A stretch of DNA of 64,000 nt from Bacillus_AB infantis_C (GCF_050107595.1 NZ_JBNILH010000002.1:62001-126000); one strand, 5' to 3'. Positions 25,901 to 34,515 are shown, counted from the stretch's first letter. Numbers and translations are program-made. The notes: generated by a model not told the origin, from the sequence alone.

Positions 25901-26019
25901 TCTTTACACAGCCTGAAACACTCTATGCCTTCCTGGAATCACTTCAGGTCAAAGAATGGGAAGTATGCCCGCTGAAGGAATGGCATAACCAATTCAATAA
26001 GGATGTGACACTTGTATGA
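22906..26019 (+). CDS. carB: Carbamoyl-phosphate synthetase large chain, arginine-type CarB
   Basis: A 1037-residue synthetase with two homologous ATP-grasp halves (GSGPIVIGQAAEFDYAG near 15; GSGPIRIGQGIEFDY near 562) and a C-terminal regulatory domain. The ATG at 22906 is chosen because GGAGAG lies 10 bases upstream; an earlier in-frame ATG has no site. It makes carbamoyl phosphate for ArgF. Its stop overlaps the argF start (ATGA). Confidence 0.96.
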   Translation: MPKDQTITSILVIGSGPIVIGQAAEFDYAGTQACMALKEEGYKVILVNNNPATIMTDHSYADTIYFEPLTVDSLEKIIMKERPDGLLASLGGQTGLNLAMALSETGVLEKYKVKMLGSPIASIKKGEDREEFRQLMKELDEPVPDSEIVREAKEAKRFAEASGFPIIVRPAYTLGGSGGGIAHSMEEFMLLVEGGLLESPISQCLVEKSIAGYKEIEYEVMRDKDNTCITICNMENIDPVGVHTGDSIVIAPSQTLTDEEYQMLRSASIKIISALGIIGGCNIQFALDPESKKYYLIEVNPRVSRSSALASKATGYPIARMAAKLAAGYSLSELLNPVTGDTYASFEPALDYVVVKFPRWPFDKFTEADRRLGTQMKATGEVMGIDRNIERALLKAVQSLEAGNLDLESPGLGGLTDDSLVTRMKGQTDERFFIVMELLRRGHPIQSIHELTKIDLFYLQCFAGLASLEKEIASCSLETVSKEQLQVFKEKGFSDEYLASVWKEDALSVRKKRKQLGILPSYKMVDTCAAEFEAQSNYYYSSYYGENEQLPGKDKKVLIIGSGPIRIGQGIEFDYCSVHGVFALKSEGIETVMINNNPETVSTDFATADRLYFEPLTPEAVLNVAESEGIKDVIVQLGGQTALNLADKLEKAGLNLLGTHSSAIDDLEDRDLFYRLLDRLEIPRIKGETAASDTELKEAAERIGYPVLIRPSFVIGGKGMHIIKSSSELSSFLEKQQIIYPVLCDQFLHAAEAEMDLAADGDNIIVPVIMEHIEKTGVHSGDSLSVLPAQSVSGTVKKKMFEYGKKIVKDLAYKGLMNIQYIVDGEEVYLLEVNPRASRTVPVVSKVANVPLVQIATKILLGKYKLPDSEGPLYDNLPFVCVKYPVFSNYALKGLDPKTSPEMRSTGEGIALAPSLNEAVKKAFHKELKPGAAPVIMTGRGKTDSMEGLDETLANLGISIHKAGEDRVMDASILAVFSRGEAQEDFLLREFAVKNRLPVFTQPETLYAFLESLQVKEWEVCPLKEWHNQFNKDVTLV

Positions 26020-26972
26020 TAACCGCACAAGCAGCAGATAAAAGCCTTGATATTCAAGGAAAGGATTTCTTGACACTGGCTGATTTTTCTAAGGATACAA
26101 TTCTTGGCCTTGTCCAGAAGGCCAGGAAGATGAAGAATGCCTCCCTTCTCGGCAAGGGTTCCAAGTCTTTGAACGGAAAGATATTGGGAATGATTTTTGA
26201 AAAGCCATCAACAAGAACGAGGGTGTCATTTGAGGCCGGAATGATCCAGCTGGGCGGGAGTGCCTTATATCTGAACAGCAATGATCTGCAGATCGGGCGC
26301 GGGGAAACCGTTGCAGATACAGCAAAGGTTCTATCCCAGTATGTTGATGGAATTATGATCAGGACCTTTTCCCATGGGATGGTTGAGGAGCTTGCACTGC
26401 ATGCAGATATTCCGGTTATCAACGGTCTGACGGATCTTTACCATCCCTGCCAGGCGCTTGCTGACTTGCTGACCATCCATGAAGTGAAAGGAAGGCTTGA
26501 AGGACTGAAGCTTGTTTATGCAGGTGATGGGAATAATGTGGCACACTCCCTGATGATTGCAGCAGCGAAGGTAGGCATGAATATGACGATTGCTGCACCT
26601 CCCGGATATGAACCCCAGGAAAATGTGCTGGCGCTGGCAAAGCAGTTTGGCAAAGAAACCGGCGCGGAAATTGAAGTAGTGAATAATGCCATTGAAGCAG
26701 CTGCAGGTGCTGACATCCTTTATACTGATGTTTGGACCAGCATGGGCCAGGAACAGGAAAATGCCGAGCGTCTTAAGATATTCAAGTCATACCAGGTAAA
26801 TGACCAGCTTGCAGCAGCTGCAAAACAAGATTATACCTTCCTCCATTGTCTCCCGGCGCACAGAGGTGAGGAAGTTGCTGCCGATATAATCGATGGCAGC
26901 CATTCTGCTGTATTCCAGCAGGCGGGGAATCGTCTCCATGCCCAGAAGGCGCTGCTCTCAGAGCTCTTATAA
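26016..26972 (+). CDS. argF: Ornithine carbamoyltransferase ArgF
   Basis: A 318-residue transferase making citrulline. FEKPSTRTRVSFE near 63 is the carbamoyl-phosphate loop, HPCQALADLLT near 142 is the second binding motif, DVWTSMGQE near 236 is the SMG-type ornithine loop, and HCLPAHRGEEV near 279 contains the reactive cysteine. It ends the operon; argG and argH are not in the window. Confidence 0.97.
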   Translation: MITAQAADKSLDIQGKDFLTLADFSKDTILGLVQKARKMKNASLLGKGSKSLNGKILGMIFEKPSTRTRVSFEAGMIQLGGSALYLNSNDLQIGRGETVADTAKVLSQYVDGIMIRTFSHGMVEELALHADIPVINGLTDLYHPCQALADLLTIHEVKGRLEGLKLVYAGDGNNVAHSLMIAAAKVGMNMTIAAPPGYEPQENVLALAKQFGKETGAEIEVVNNAIEAAAGADILYTDVWTSMGQEQENAERLKIFKSYQVNDQLAAAAKQDYTFLHCLPAHRGEEVAADIIDGSHSAVFQQAGNRLHAQKALLSELL

Positions 26973-26977
26973 ATGCT

Positions 26978-27010
26978 TAAAACCCAGAGTCCGCGGACTC
27001 TGGGTTTTTT
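26978..27010. terminator. Bidirectional terminator between argF and uppP
   Basis: AAAACCCAGAGTCCGCGGACTCTGGGTTTTTT is a perfect long palindrome; A and T runs flank it on both strands, so it can end both converging genes. Confidence 0.95.
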
Positions 27011-27031
27011 GTGACTCAAAGGTATCATTTT

Positions 27032-27844
27032 TTATGATAGAAAATAGACGATTGGCCCAACAATGAAGCAGTAGATGGCAAAATAGATAAGGTTTCCTTT
27101 AGCCATGATATTCATGAACCACTTCAGTGAAATATAGGATGCCACCAAAGAAGCGATGAAGGCAATGGCATAGGGGATGGCCAGTGATCCTAAGTTAGGG
27201 TCGCCAAGCAGGTCCTTCAGTCCAAGGATCATTCCTCCCGCACTGACTGGAATATACAGCAAGAATGAAAATCTAAGCGCGGTTTCCTGCTTCATGCCAA
27301 GGCCCATGGAGGCTACGATGGTCGCCCCGGACCGGCTGATGCCGGGAATGAGCGCAACTGCCTGTGCAATGCCGACAATGATGGCATCTTTAAGTGTGAG
27401 TGCTGCATCATTCTTACGGCCTTTCATATTGCGGATCAGCCATAAAGCAAGGCCAGTGACTACCAGGGTGATTCCCACGGTTTTGATATTGGCGAGATGC
27501 TCATCGATGTAATCCTCAAACAGGATGCCGATGACGCCGGCAGGAATGGTGCCGATGATCAGATAAATGATAAAGCGAAAATCAGCTTCTGCCCTTTTAT
27601 CCTTGGTTGTTATGTACACAAGGCCGTTTTTGGCAAGCCTGATGATATCTTCCCTGTATATGATCAGAACCGCAATCAAAGAAGCGGCGTTAACTAGCAG
27701 GGCAAAGCTCATGCCTTCTATTTCTACTTTCATAAAATGCTCGGCAATTTCCAAATGTCCGCTGGAGGAGATGGGGATAGGCTCAGTGAATCCCTGGAAT
27801 AATCCTAATAGCAGATATTTGACTAATTCGAAAAAATCCTCCAA
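27032..27844 (-). CDS. uppP: Undecaprenyl-diphosphate phosphatase UppP (BacA)
   Basis: A 270-residue polytopic membrane enzyme that recycles the lipid carrier of cell-wall synthesis. The family motif reads GLFQGFTEPIPISSSGH near 14, and the second catalytic segment is PGISRSGATIVASMGLGM near 165. The TTG at 27844 is proposed as the start because GGAGG lies 8 bases upstream; the longer reading from TTG at 27859 would put that ribosome site inside the gene. The PIPISSSGH variant differs from the E. coli FLPVSSSGH form but is known from Bacillus paralogues. Confidence 0.92.
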   Translation of the reverse strand: MEDFFELVKYLLLGLFQGFTEPIPISSSGHLEIAEHFMKVEIEGMSFALLVNAASLIAVLIIYREDIIRLAKNGLVYITTKDKRAEADFRFIIYLIIGTIPAGVIGILFEDYIDEHLANIKTVGITLVVTGLALWLIRNMKGRKNDAALTLKDAIIVGIAQAVALIPGISRSGATIVASMGLGMKQETALRFSFLLYIPVSAGGMILGLKDLLGDPNLGSLAIPYAIAFIASLVASYISLKWFMNIMAKGNLIYFAIYCFIVGPIVYFLS

Positions 27845-28002
27845 ATGTTTTTCCTCCAATTTCTGTTTTTATCCTTTTTCATTTAACTATAAACCTGCTT
27901 GATGTGTAAAGCGATATCCGGCCGTGGTAATTGTTTCTTCCTTTAACACGGTTCTGGATGGATATAATAATAATGATTTTGAATATAAGGAGGAGTTGCA
28001 CG

Positions 28003-28182
28003 ATGGGGCAGAACCGCCAATTCCGTCCGGGCCAGAAGGCTCCCAATAACGGGATCTATATCGAAATCGGTGAAACCGGGAGCAATGTCAATAACCCGAA
28101 GCAGCTGAAAATGAAAGCGGGAGATACATTTCCGGAAGCTTCCAATCATAACCGGATCTGGACATACCAGCGAAAGCCTTAA
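28003..28182 (+). CDS. yjzC: Small YjzC-family protein
   Basis: A 59-residue hydrophilic protein (MGQNRQFRPGQKAPNNGIYI at the start, HNRIWTYQRKP at the end) of the YjzC family, function unknown. AAGGAGGAG 9 bases before this ATG sets the start, inside a longer open frame. A terminator follows at once. Its place after argF matches B. subtilis. Confidence 0.88.
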   Translation: MGQNRQFRPGQKAPNNGIYIEIGETGSNVNNPKQLKMKAGDTFPEASNHNRIWTYQRKP

Positions 28183-28186
28183 GAAG

Positions 28187-28213
28187 CGGGGGGATCATTC
28201 CCCTCGTTTTTTT
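28187..28213 (+). terminator. Intrinsic terminator after yjzC
   Basis: GCGGGGGG / CCCCTCG-type stem with a short ATCATT loop, followed by TTTTTTT. Confidence 0.8.
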
Positions 28214-28320
28214 CATATGTTCCCAAAGCTGCCCGGCCGTATGCTTTGCTGGTGCATAATCTGTAAAAGCTTGTTTTTAACGGGGGTGAAAAGGCAATAG
28301 ATAAGAGGGCATCTAATTTC

Positions 28321-28374
28321 TTTACATACATGTACAAAAGTCTATAATATAAATAAAGGTCAATAAAGGTCAAA
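28321..28374 (+). promoter_or_regulatory. clpB promoter with CtsR operator
   Basis: TTTACA (28321-28326), a 16-base spacer, TATAAT (28343-28348), then a direct heptad repeat GGTCAAT-AAA-GGTCAAA (28358-28374). The operator sits over the predicted transcription start and has the exact 7-3-7 layout of CtsR boxes, so clpB should be a class III heat-shock gene. Confidence 0.92.
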
Positions 28375-28386
28375 GGAGGGTTTTTG

Positions 28387-30987
28387 ATGGATCTTAACAG
28401 AATGACGGAAAGGATGCAGCAGGGATTCTTGAATGCCCAGTCAAAGGCATCAATCATGCATCATCAGGAAGTAGACGAAGCCCATCTGTTCCTGAGCCTT
28501 ATGGAACAGGAAGACAGCCTTGTCAGCACGATCCTAGAGAGAGCCGGGGCTTCTGCAAAAAGCTTCAGCAGCGGACTCGAAGACAGTCTGGCAAAGAAGC
28601 CCCAGGTATCAGGGGGTGGAGCTGAGCAAGGAAAGCTTTATATAACTGCCGCCCTGCAGAGGCTTCTCGCCGAGGCGGAAAAAACGATGCAGGAGCTTGA
28701 AGATCTTTATCTTTCAGCAGAGCATCTGCTGCTTGCCGCTGCGCGCGGAAAAACTCAGGCAGGCAAGCTCCTGGCCGCTAGTGGGGCTGGCTTTGAAGAA
28801 TTAAATACAGCTATTATGGCTATCAGGGGGAATCAAAAAGTGACCTCGCAAAACCCGGAAGCATCTTATGAAGCATTGAAGAAATATGGCAGAGATCTTG
28901 TTGCCGAAGTGAAGGCTGGGAAAGTGGATCCTGTGATCGGCAGGGACAGCGAAATCAGGAATGTCATCCGCATCCTTTCCAGGAAGACGAAAAATAATCC
29001 CGTCCTTATAGGGGAGCCGGGCGTTGGCAAAACTGCCATCGTAGAAGGGCTGGCCCAGCGGATTGTGCGCAGGGATGTGCCGGAGGGGCTAAAGGATAAA
29101 ACGATCTTCTCACTCGATATGAGTTCCCTTGTTGCAGGTGCAAAATTCAGGGGCGAGTTTGAAGAAAGGCTAAAAGCAGTATTGAATGAAGTGAAAAAAA
29201 GTGAAGGGAGAATTCTCCTGTTCATTGATGAACTCCATACGATTGTAGGGGCGGGGAAGACCGAAGGGGCGATGGATGCAGGGAATATGCTGAAGCCGAT
29301 GCTTGCACGCGGAGAGCTGCACTGCATTGGTGCCACCACACTCAACGAGCATAGAAAGTATATTGAAAAAGATCCGGCGCTTGAGCGCAGGTTCCAGCAG
29401 GTGCTCGTAAGCGAACCGGATGTAGAGGATTCCATCTCCATCCTGCGGGGGCTTAAGGAGAGATTTGAAATCCACCATGGCGTCAACATCCATGACCGTG
29501 CCCTGGTCGCTGCAGCAGCTCTTTCTGACAGATATATCACTGACCGCTTCCTCCCGGACAAAGCAATCGACCTTGTTGATGAGGCATGTGCCATGATCCG
29601 GACAGAAATCGATTCTATGCCTGCTGAGCTTGACGAAGTGTCACGCCGTGTCATGCAGCTTGAAATAGAAGAAGCGGCTCTCGAAAAAGAAAGTGATGAC
29701 AGCAGCCGCGAACGCCTTGCAGCCCTGCAGAAAGAGCTGGCAGGACTGAAAGAAAAGGCATACTCCATGAAAACGAAATGGGAGCTTGAAAAAGAAGCTA
29801 TTCAAAAGGTTCAGGAAAAAAGAGAGCAATTGGAAAAATACCGCCTGGATCTTCAGGAGGCTGAGAATAATTATGATCTCAACAAAGCGGCGGAATTGCG
29901 GCACGGATCTATCCCCGCCCTCGAGAAAGAGCTGAAGAAGCTGGAATCCGAGGAAGGGGAAAGGCAGGGAGAGCGTCTCCTCCGCGAAGAGGTGACAGAA
30001 GATGAAATTGCCGGCATTGTGGCCAGATGGACTGGGATCCCTGTCACAAAGCTTGTAGAGGGTGAAAGGGAAAAGCTCCTCAAGCTTGAGGATACTCTCC
30101 ATCAGCGCGTTATCGGGCAGGAGGAAGCGGTCAGCCTTGTAGCAGATGCCGTCCTCCGGGCAAGAGCCGGGATACAGGATCCTAACCGGCCAATCGGCTC
30201 CTTTATCTTCCTGGGGCCAACCGGAGTGGGGAAGACTGAGCTGGCTAAGGCGCTTGCACACTCCCTTTTTGACAATGAAGAACAGCTGATCCGGATCGAT
30301 ATGTCCGAATATATGGAAAAACATGCAGTTTCAAGACTAATCGGCGCACCTCCAGGGTATGTAGGATATGAGGAAGGCGGACAGCTTACAGAAGCAGTAA
30401 GGAGAAAGCCGTACTCAGTCATTCTTCTTGATGAAATTGAAAAGGCCCACCCTGAAGTTTTCAATGTTCTCCTGCAGATGCTGGATGATGGACGTGTAAC
30501 GGATTCCCAGGGCCGGACGGTTGATTTTAAGAATACAGTCATCATCATGACTTCCAATATCGGCTCTGCCTACCTGCTCGAGCAGGCAGGCGATGAAATC
30601 CCTGAGGGGACAAGGGACAGGGTCATGACGGAATTGAGAAGCCGCTTCCGCCCTGAATTCCTTAACAGAGTCGATGAATTGATCCTGTTCAAGCCTCTGT
30701 CGCTGGCAGACATTAAAGGAATTGTCGGCAAGCTGATGGCAGACCTGCAGAGGAGGCTTGAGGACCAGCATATTAAAATAAGTATAAAGGATGAAGCGAA
30801 AGAATATATTGCACAAAATGGATTCGATCCAGTGTATGGGGCGCGGCCGCTTAAACGATTCATCCAAAGGAATATTGAAACCAGGCTGGCGAAGGAAATC
30901 ATTTCAGGAAGGGTCCGGGATAACAGCTCTGTTGAAATAGGAATAGAAGAAGGGGACATCATACTTAAGGCTTCACGGAAGTCCTGA
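28387..30987 (+). CDS. clpB: Disaggregase ClpB
   Basis: An 866-residue Hsp100 ATPase. The Clp N domain covers about residues 1-145. The first AAA+ module has Walker A GEPGVGKT at 209-216. The coiled-coil middle domain covers about 410-530 and distinguishes ClpB from the shorter-linker ClpC. The second AAA+ module has Walker A GPTGVGKT at 610-617. There is no IGF/L ClpP-binding loop that I can see. With DnaK it rescues aggregated proteins. ATG at 28387 with GGAGGG upstream is preferred over the TTG one codon earlier. B. subtilis lacks clpB, so this is an insertion relative to that map. Confidence 0.97.
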   Translation: MDLNRMTERMQQGFLNAQSKASIMHHQEVDEAHLFLSLMEQEDSLVSTILERAGASAKSFSSGLEDSLAKKPQVSGGGAEQGKLYITAALQRLLAEAEKTMQELEDLYLSAEHLLLAAARGKTQAGKLLAASGAGFEELNTAIMAIRGNQKVTSQNPEASYEALKKYGRDLVAEVKAGKVDPVIGRDSEIRNVIRILSRKTKNNPVLIGEPGVGKTAIVEGLAQRIVRRDVPEGLKDKTIFSLDMSSLVAGAKFRGEFEERLKAVLNEVKKSEGRILLFIDELHTIVGAGKTEGAMDAGNMLKPMLARGELHCIGATTLNEHRKYIEKDPALERRFQQVLVSEPDVEDSISILRGLKERFEIHHGVNIHDRALVAAAALSDRYITDRFLPDKAIDLVDEACAMIRTEIDSMPAELDEVSRRVMQLEIEEAALEKESDDSSRERLAALQKELAGLKEKAYSMKTKWELEKEAIQKVQEKREQLEKYRLDLQEAENNYDLNKAAELRHGSIPALEKELKKLESEEGERQGERLLREEVTEDEIAGIVARWTGIPVTKLVEGEREKLLKLEDTLHQRVIGQEEAVSLVADAVLRARAGIQDPNRPIGSFIFLGPTGVGKTELAKALAHSLFDNEEQLIRIDMSEYMEKHAVSRLIGAPPGYVGYEEGGQLTEAVRRKPYSVILLDEIEKAHPEVFNVLLQMLDDGRVTDSQGRTVDFKNTVIIMTSNIGSAYLLEQAGDEIPEGTRDRVMTELRSRFRPEFLNRVDELILFKPLSLADIKGIVGKLMADLQRRLEDQHIKISIKDEAKEYIAQNGFDPVYGARPLKRFIQRNIETRLAKEIISGRVRDNSSVEIGIEEGDIILKASRKS

Positions 30988-30999
30988 TGGGCCTCAGCC

Positions 31000-31031
31000 A
31001 AAAAAAGTCATCCTGCTTCATGCAGGATGAC
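31000..31031. terminator. Terminator between clpB and yjzD
   Basis: A 10-bp stem GTCATCCTGC / GCAGGATGAC with a 5-base loop. An A7 run on its left becomes a U tract for the minus-strand yjzD; it also lies 19 bases past clpB. Confidence 0.85.
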
Positions 31032-31048
31032 CTGGTTTTGGCGGCTGA

Positions 31049-31249
31049 TTAATGCAAGCCTTGTTTGCCTGCAGATTCCTCAGGGATAATGGCAGACAGT
31101 ACAAGAATAAGGATAGTGGCACCTGCAGCGACGATGGCACCGGTTACAAAATCAAATGTTGAGCCAATCATGGAACTGACTACATATGTCAGCATTTCTA
31201 CAAGCAGGAAAGTCCAGAAAAGAGTCCAAAAGTATTTCACTGTTTTCAC
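31049..31249 (-). CDS. yjzD: Small membrane protein YjzD (DUF2929)
   Basis: A 66-residue protein with two transmembrane segments (about residues 5-28 and 35-55) and a short polar tail ending KQGLH. Sequence and place match the DUF2929 family typified by YjzD, function unknown. It is divergent from yjaU and converges on clpB. Confidence 0.87.
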   Translation of the reverse strand: MKTVKYFWTLFWTFLLVEMLTYVVSSMIGSTFDFVTGAIVAAGATILILVLSAIIPEESAGKQGLH

Positions 31250-31431
31250 CTCATTATGTAATCTTATATCATATTACCACAACCTGAAAAAATAATAAAC
31301 GCCTTTTAGCCTTGGCTGTCCGGGGCCAGGGGCTGTTTCCTCTTTTTCAATGGCGGTAGGCATATTCCCTTGCATTTATCCATGCTTTTCATACATTAAT
31401 TATGATCACATATGTTAAAGGAGTTTTTATA

Positions 31432-32169
31432 ATGGAACACCGAAACTTCAAACTTGATACCGAATGGAATATGATCCACTATCCTGAGCGGCCAAAAGGT
31501 TTCGGTATCATGATCATTGGGGATGAAAGGCATTTCGTTGACGAAAAGAGCAGCTTCTGGACGCAGAATGAAGGAAAGGCATCGATTCTACGCCTTCTTA
31601 GGAGAGCCGGATATACAGTGTTCTATTCCAATCTGTATGGGAGGAATTGGGGCAGTGATAAGGCGGTAGAGATGGCGAGGAATTTATACGAACATATCCT
31701 GAGGACAGAAATCATCAATGAAAAAATCCACATTATCGCAGAAGGAATGGGAGCACTGGCTGCCTTGAAGCTCATGAGGGAAATGGAGGGAAAAATCCGC
31801 TCTGTCATCCTCCTGAACCCTGTCCTTTCGCTCAAGGACCATCTGGAGCAGGAAAAGGAACATAAATTTTTTTATAAAAAGCTTCTTAAGGAGCTTGCCA
31901 TATCACATGAGTCTGACTCGCCCCGGGCTCTGGCAGAACGAAGCATGCCGGCAGAGGAAATAATGGACCGCACGCCGATCCCGGTGAAAATCATCCATGT
32001 ACTGTCAGGAGGCAGGGCATATAAACAGTCAAGCCTGCTGAATGAACTTTCTGTTAAGTGGAAGGATGAGAATGCGCCCATATCGATCTGCTATATGCTC
32101 CCTGACAAAAAGCAGCAGCTTGGCAGCCAGATGGCCCAATTTTTAAAATCATATGAAAAGATTTTATAG
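31432..32169 (+). CDS. yjaU: Alpha/beta-hydrolase-like protein YjaU
   Basis: A 245-residue protein with an alpha/beta-hydrolase outline: GFGIMIIGDERHF near 25, then HIIAEGMGALAALKL near 104, where the nucleophile elbow G-x-S-x-G reads EGMGA and lacks the serine. It is therefore probably not a serine hydrolase. The ATG at 31432 follows AAAGGAG; an earlier in-frame ATG has no ribosome site. Function unknown. It begins the yjaU-yjaV-med-comZ run conserved in Bacillus. Confidence 0.82.
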   Translation: MEHRNFKLDTEWNMIHYPERPKGFGIMIIGDERHFVDEKSSFWTQNEGKASILRLLRRAGYTVFYSNLYGRNWGSDKAVEMARNLYEHILRTEIINEKIHIIAEGMGALAALKLMREMEGKIRSVILLNPVLSLKDHLEQEKEHKFFYKKLLKELAISHESDSPRALAERSMPAEEIMDRTPIPVKIIHVLSGGRAYKQSSLLNELSVKWKDENAPISICYMLPDKKQQLGSQMAQFLKSYEKIL

Positions 32170-32171
32170 GA

Positions 32172-32199
32172 GGCCTATTATCCAATAGGCTTCTTTTTT
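32172..32199 (+). terminator. Intrinsic terminator after yjaU
   Basis: GCCTATT / AATAGGC with a 4-base loop followed by TTCTTTTTT, 3 bases past the stop. Confidence 0.9.
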
Positions 32200-32295
32200 A
32201 TAGATATCTATGCGTGGAAGGTGCACCGGCCCAAGAAATATTTCCAGTTTCCCGGCATAAGATACTAAAAGTAAGCGTATCAGGGAGGAAGTGCT

Positions 32296-33102
32296 ATGAA
32301 TCGGGCAATTGTTGTAGGTGCATACGAATTTTTGGGTTTCCACTTGACAATGAAGCTGCTTGACCGCGGCCTTGAAGTGACAGGGATTGTCCCCGGCTCA
32401 AGAGGGGATGACAGGTATACAGCAGATAAAGAATTGCTTGTCGGACGCAATGCCAATTTTACCGTGTACAGCGCAGCAGACTGGAAGGCAAAGGGCTCCA
32501 TTGAGGAACCCCATCTCATTTTCCTTTCGCTTTATGACTATTATTTCAGGGAAGAACCGGAGCTCCCTTCATGGGAAGGGATGTTCGGCCATTTAAAGGG
32601 CGCAATAGAAGAAACAGGCTCCAAGCCTGTCATCCTGATGCCCGTCCAATATGATGAAAAGGGGGGAGATGGAAGCTGCCAGCCTGGAGCCCTGAAAATA
32701 TATCTTCCTACATTGTTCGGGCTCTGGCAGCCTTCTGCTTTTGCTTTTCAGCAGGCAATAGAGGGGCTTGGAAAAAAGGATAACAACAGGCTAGAGCATA
32801 AAGGGGATGCAATCCATGCAGCGGAAGCCGCCGAAGGAATTATTGAAGCAGCCGAAACAAAAGAATCCGGGGCTCTTTTGTTATGGAGCGGGGAAGAAGG
32901 ACGCTGGAAAAAATGTGCCAGGCATCTTGGCATGAAGGAGCCGGCCGATTGCACTCCCGCAATCTCTCCTGAAGCAGGCAGGAAAATCATCAGAGAAGAG
33001 ACACCTTATCACATTGTGCTGGATAAGCAGCGAGAATCTCTAAAAAGAGGAAAGGATCCTTCAAGCCGGTTATGCGGGCCAGGCAGCTCCAAAGATTTCT
33101 AA
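32296..33102 (+). CDS. yjaV: Rossmann-like protein YjaV
   Basis: A 268-residue protein resembling NAD-dependent epimerase/dehydratase folds. The N-terminus AIVVGAYEFLGFHLTMKLLDRG has the strand-loop-helix pattern, but the nucleotide loop is GAYEFLG rather than GxxGxxG, so cofactor binding is uncertain. KIYLPTLFGLWQPSAFAFQQAI near 134 resembles the central part of epimerases. Function unknown. It lies directly upstream of med as in B. subtilis. Confidence 0.8.
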   Translation: MNRAIVVGAYEFLGFHLTMKLLDRGLEVTGIVPGSRGDDRYTADKELLVGRNANFTVYSAADWKAKGSIEEPHLIFLSLYDYYFREEPELPSWEGMFGHLKGAIEETGSKPVILMPVQYDEKGGDGSCQPGALKIYLPTLFGLWQPSAFAFQQAIEGLGKKDNNRLEHKGDAIHAAEAAEGIIEAAETKESGALLLWSGEEGRWKKCARHLGMKEPADCTPAISPEAGRKIIREETPYHIVLDKQRESLKRGKDPSSRLCGPGSSKDF

Positions 33103-33187
33103 TGAAGGAAATTTATTTTCATTCCGCTGAATTAAGGGTAAAATGATATAAGACAAGGAAATTATGGGTCTTATGGCTCTTTTATCA

Positions 33188-33271
33188 GGTGCCGGGACAG
33201 CCGGTGCCGTCCTTAAATACTGAAGCTGCACTACTGCCTTTTTGCTGGCTGTTTTCCCGGCCAGCGGCACC
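33188..33271. other. Long-range inverted repeat upstream of med
   Basis: GGTGCCGGGACAGCC (33188-33202) can pair with GGCTG..CCCGG..CGGCACC spread over 33247-33271, closing a loop of about 45 bases. It lies in the 216-base gap between yjaV and med and could shape the med leader or act as a terminator-like structure. There is only a short T run inside the loop. Confidence 0.5.
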
Positions 33272-33318
33272 ATTTAGAGAGCCTTTATCAGTGCGCTTGG
33301 AAAGGCGGTCAGATATAC

Positions 33319-34281
33319 ATGCTCCGTTTTGTTAAATTCATAAGCCCGATTCTGCTGCTCCTTCTGGTGCTGTCTTCATGCGGACAGGCTTCTCCCCGCG
33401 GAGAGCTGAAGAAAGCAGGGCTGCTCGTGCCCGATACGATTAATGACCAGGTCTGGGGCACCAAGGGCTATAAAGGGATGCTGAAGATCCAATCCAAATT
33501 CGATGTGGATGTATTCTATAAAGAAGGAATGAACTCTCTTCCTGTTGTTGAGCGTGCTGTAAGGGAGTACGCCCAGAAAGGGGTAAACCTTATTTTTGGC
33601 CACGGTAACGAGTACGCCTTGTATTTCAACGAAATTTCGGATGAATATCCTGACATCCATTTTGTCAGCTTTAATGGCGATGCCAATAATGAAAATACCA
33701 CCAGCTTGAATTTTGAAGGGTATGCTATGGGTTATTTTGCAGGGATGCTTGCGGCAGAAATGTCAGAAACTAATAAAGTCGGAGTGATGGCAGCCTTTGA
33801 ATGGCAGCCTGAGGTCGAGGGATTCTATGAGGGAGCCCTCTACCAGAATGAAGATATAGAGGTGGAGATCCGCTATGTTGGAGAATGGGATAATGAACAA
33901 AGGGCCCTGGAGCTCCTGGATGTCATGGCCAGGAACCATTCTGATGTGATTTACCCTGCCGGCGACGGCTTTAATGTGCCAGTGATCGAAAAAGTGAAAG
34001 AACTGGGTCTGTATGCGATCGGCTATATTTCTGACCAGTCAGACCTCGGGGAATCGACCGTCCTTACGAGTACAATCCAGCATGTAGATGCACTTTATGA
34101 GCTGGTGGCCGAAAGGATGAATGAGGGGGAGCTTAAATCGGGGAATCTGTCATTTGATTTTGAAGATGGTGTGATTTCGCTTGGAAAATACAGTCCGGAT
34201 GTTGACCCAAATTATCGGGATGAGCTAAACTCATCTATTGAAAGGTATAAAGAGACAGGCAAATTGCCTGGCCAAAGTTGA
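33319..34281 (+). CDS. med: Competence regulator Med, BMP-family lipoprotein
   Basis: A 320-residue lipoprotein. The signal peptide ends in a lipobox (LVLSSC, cysteine near residue 21). The rest is a BMP/Med-type periplasmic-binding fold (LLVPDTINDQVWGTKGYKG near 35, NLIFGHGNEY near 90, NFEGYAMGYFAGMLAAEM near 134). In B. subtilis Med promotes comK expression. It precedes comZ by 21 bases, as in that organism. Confidence 0.93.
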   Translation: MLRFVKFISPILLLLLVLSSCGQASPRGELKKAGLLVPDTINDQVWGTKGYKGMLKIQSKFDVDVFYKEGMNSLPVVERAVREYAQKGVNLIFGHGNEYALYFNEISDEYPDIHFVSFNGDANNENTTSLNFEGYAMGYFAGMLAAEMSETNKVGVMAAFEWQPEVEGFYEGALYQNEDIEVEIRYVGEWDNEQRALELLDVMARNHSDVIYPAGDGFNVPVIEKVKELGLYAIGYISDQSDLGESTVLTSTIQHVDALYELVAERMNEGELKSGNLSFDFEDGVISLGKYSPDVDPNYRDELNSSIERYKETGKLPGQS

Positions 34282-34302
34282 GGAAAAGGAGGAAATGCCC
34301 TT

Positions 34303-34494
34303 ATGCAATCCAATGATAAAACGATGGAGTTTATGCAAATAGCTATGAAATATATGCCTGAAGCCCAGCAGGAGCTGGAAAAGGCAGGAATCGAGCTGTC
34401 GCTTGAGATGATCCAGCCATTTATGACACTTTTCACCAAAGTCATGAATGAAGCATATGAGCTTGGCAGGCAGGATGCCCAAAGCGGGGAATAA
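34303..34494 (+). CDS. comZ: ComG operon repressor ComZ
   Basis: A 63-residue protein, helical with a leucine-zipper-like pattern (KYMPEAQQELEKAGIELS). In B. subtilis ComZ is a negative regulator of the comG competence operon and is cotranscribed with med; the 21-base gap here implies the same. AAGGAGG lies before the ATG. A terminator follows. Confidence 0.93.
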   Translation: MQSNDKTMEFMQIAMKYMPEAQQELEKAGIELSLEMIQPFMTLFTKVMNEAYELGRQDAQSGE

Positions 34495-34515
34495 GAACGG
34501 ATATCATTACATAAC

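Noticed and set aside
28866..29768. 300-codon open frame on the minus strand inside clpB
   Set aside because: It is a Ser-rich mirror of the clpB coding sequence with no ribosome site; the clpB frame is complete and conserved.
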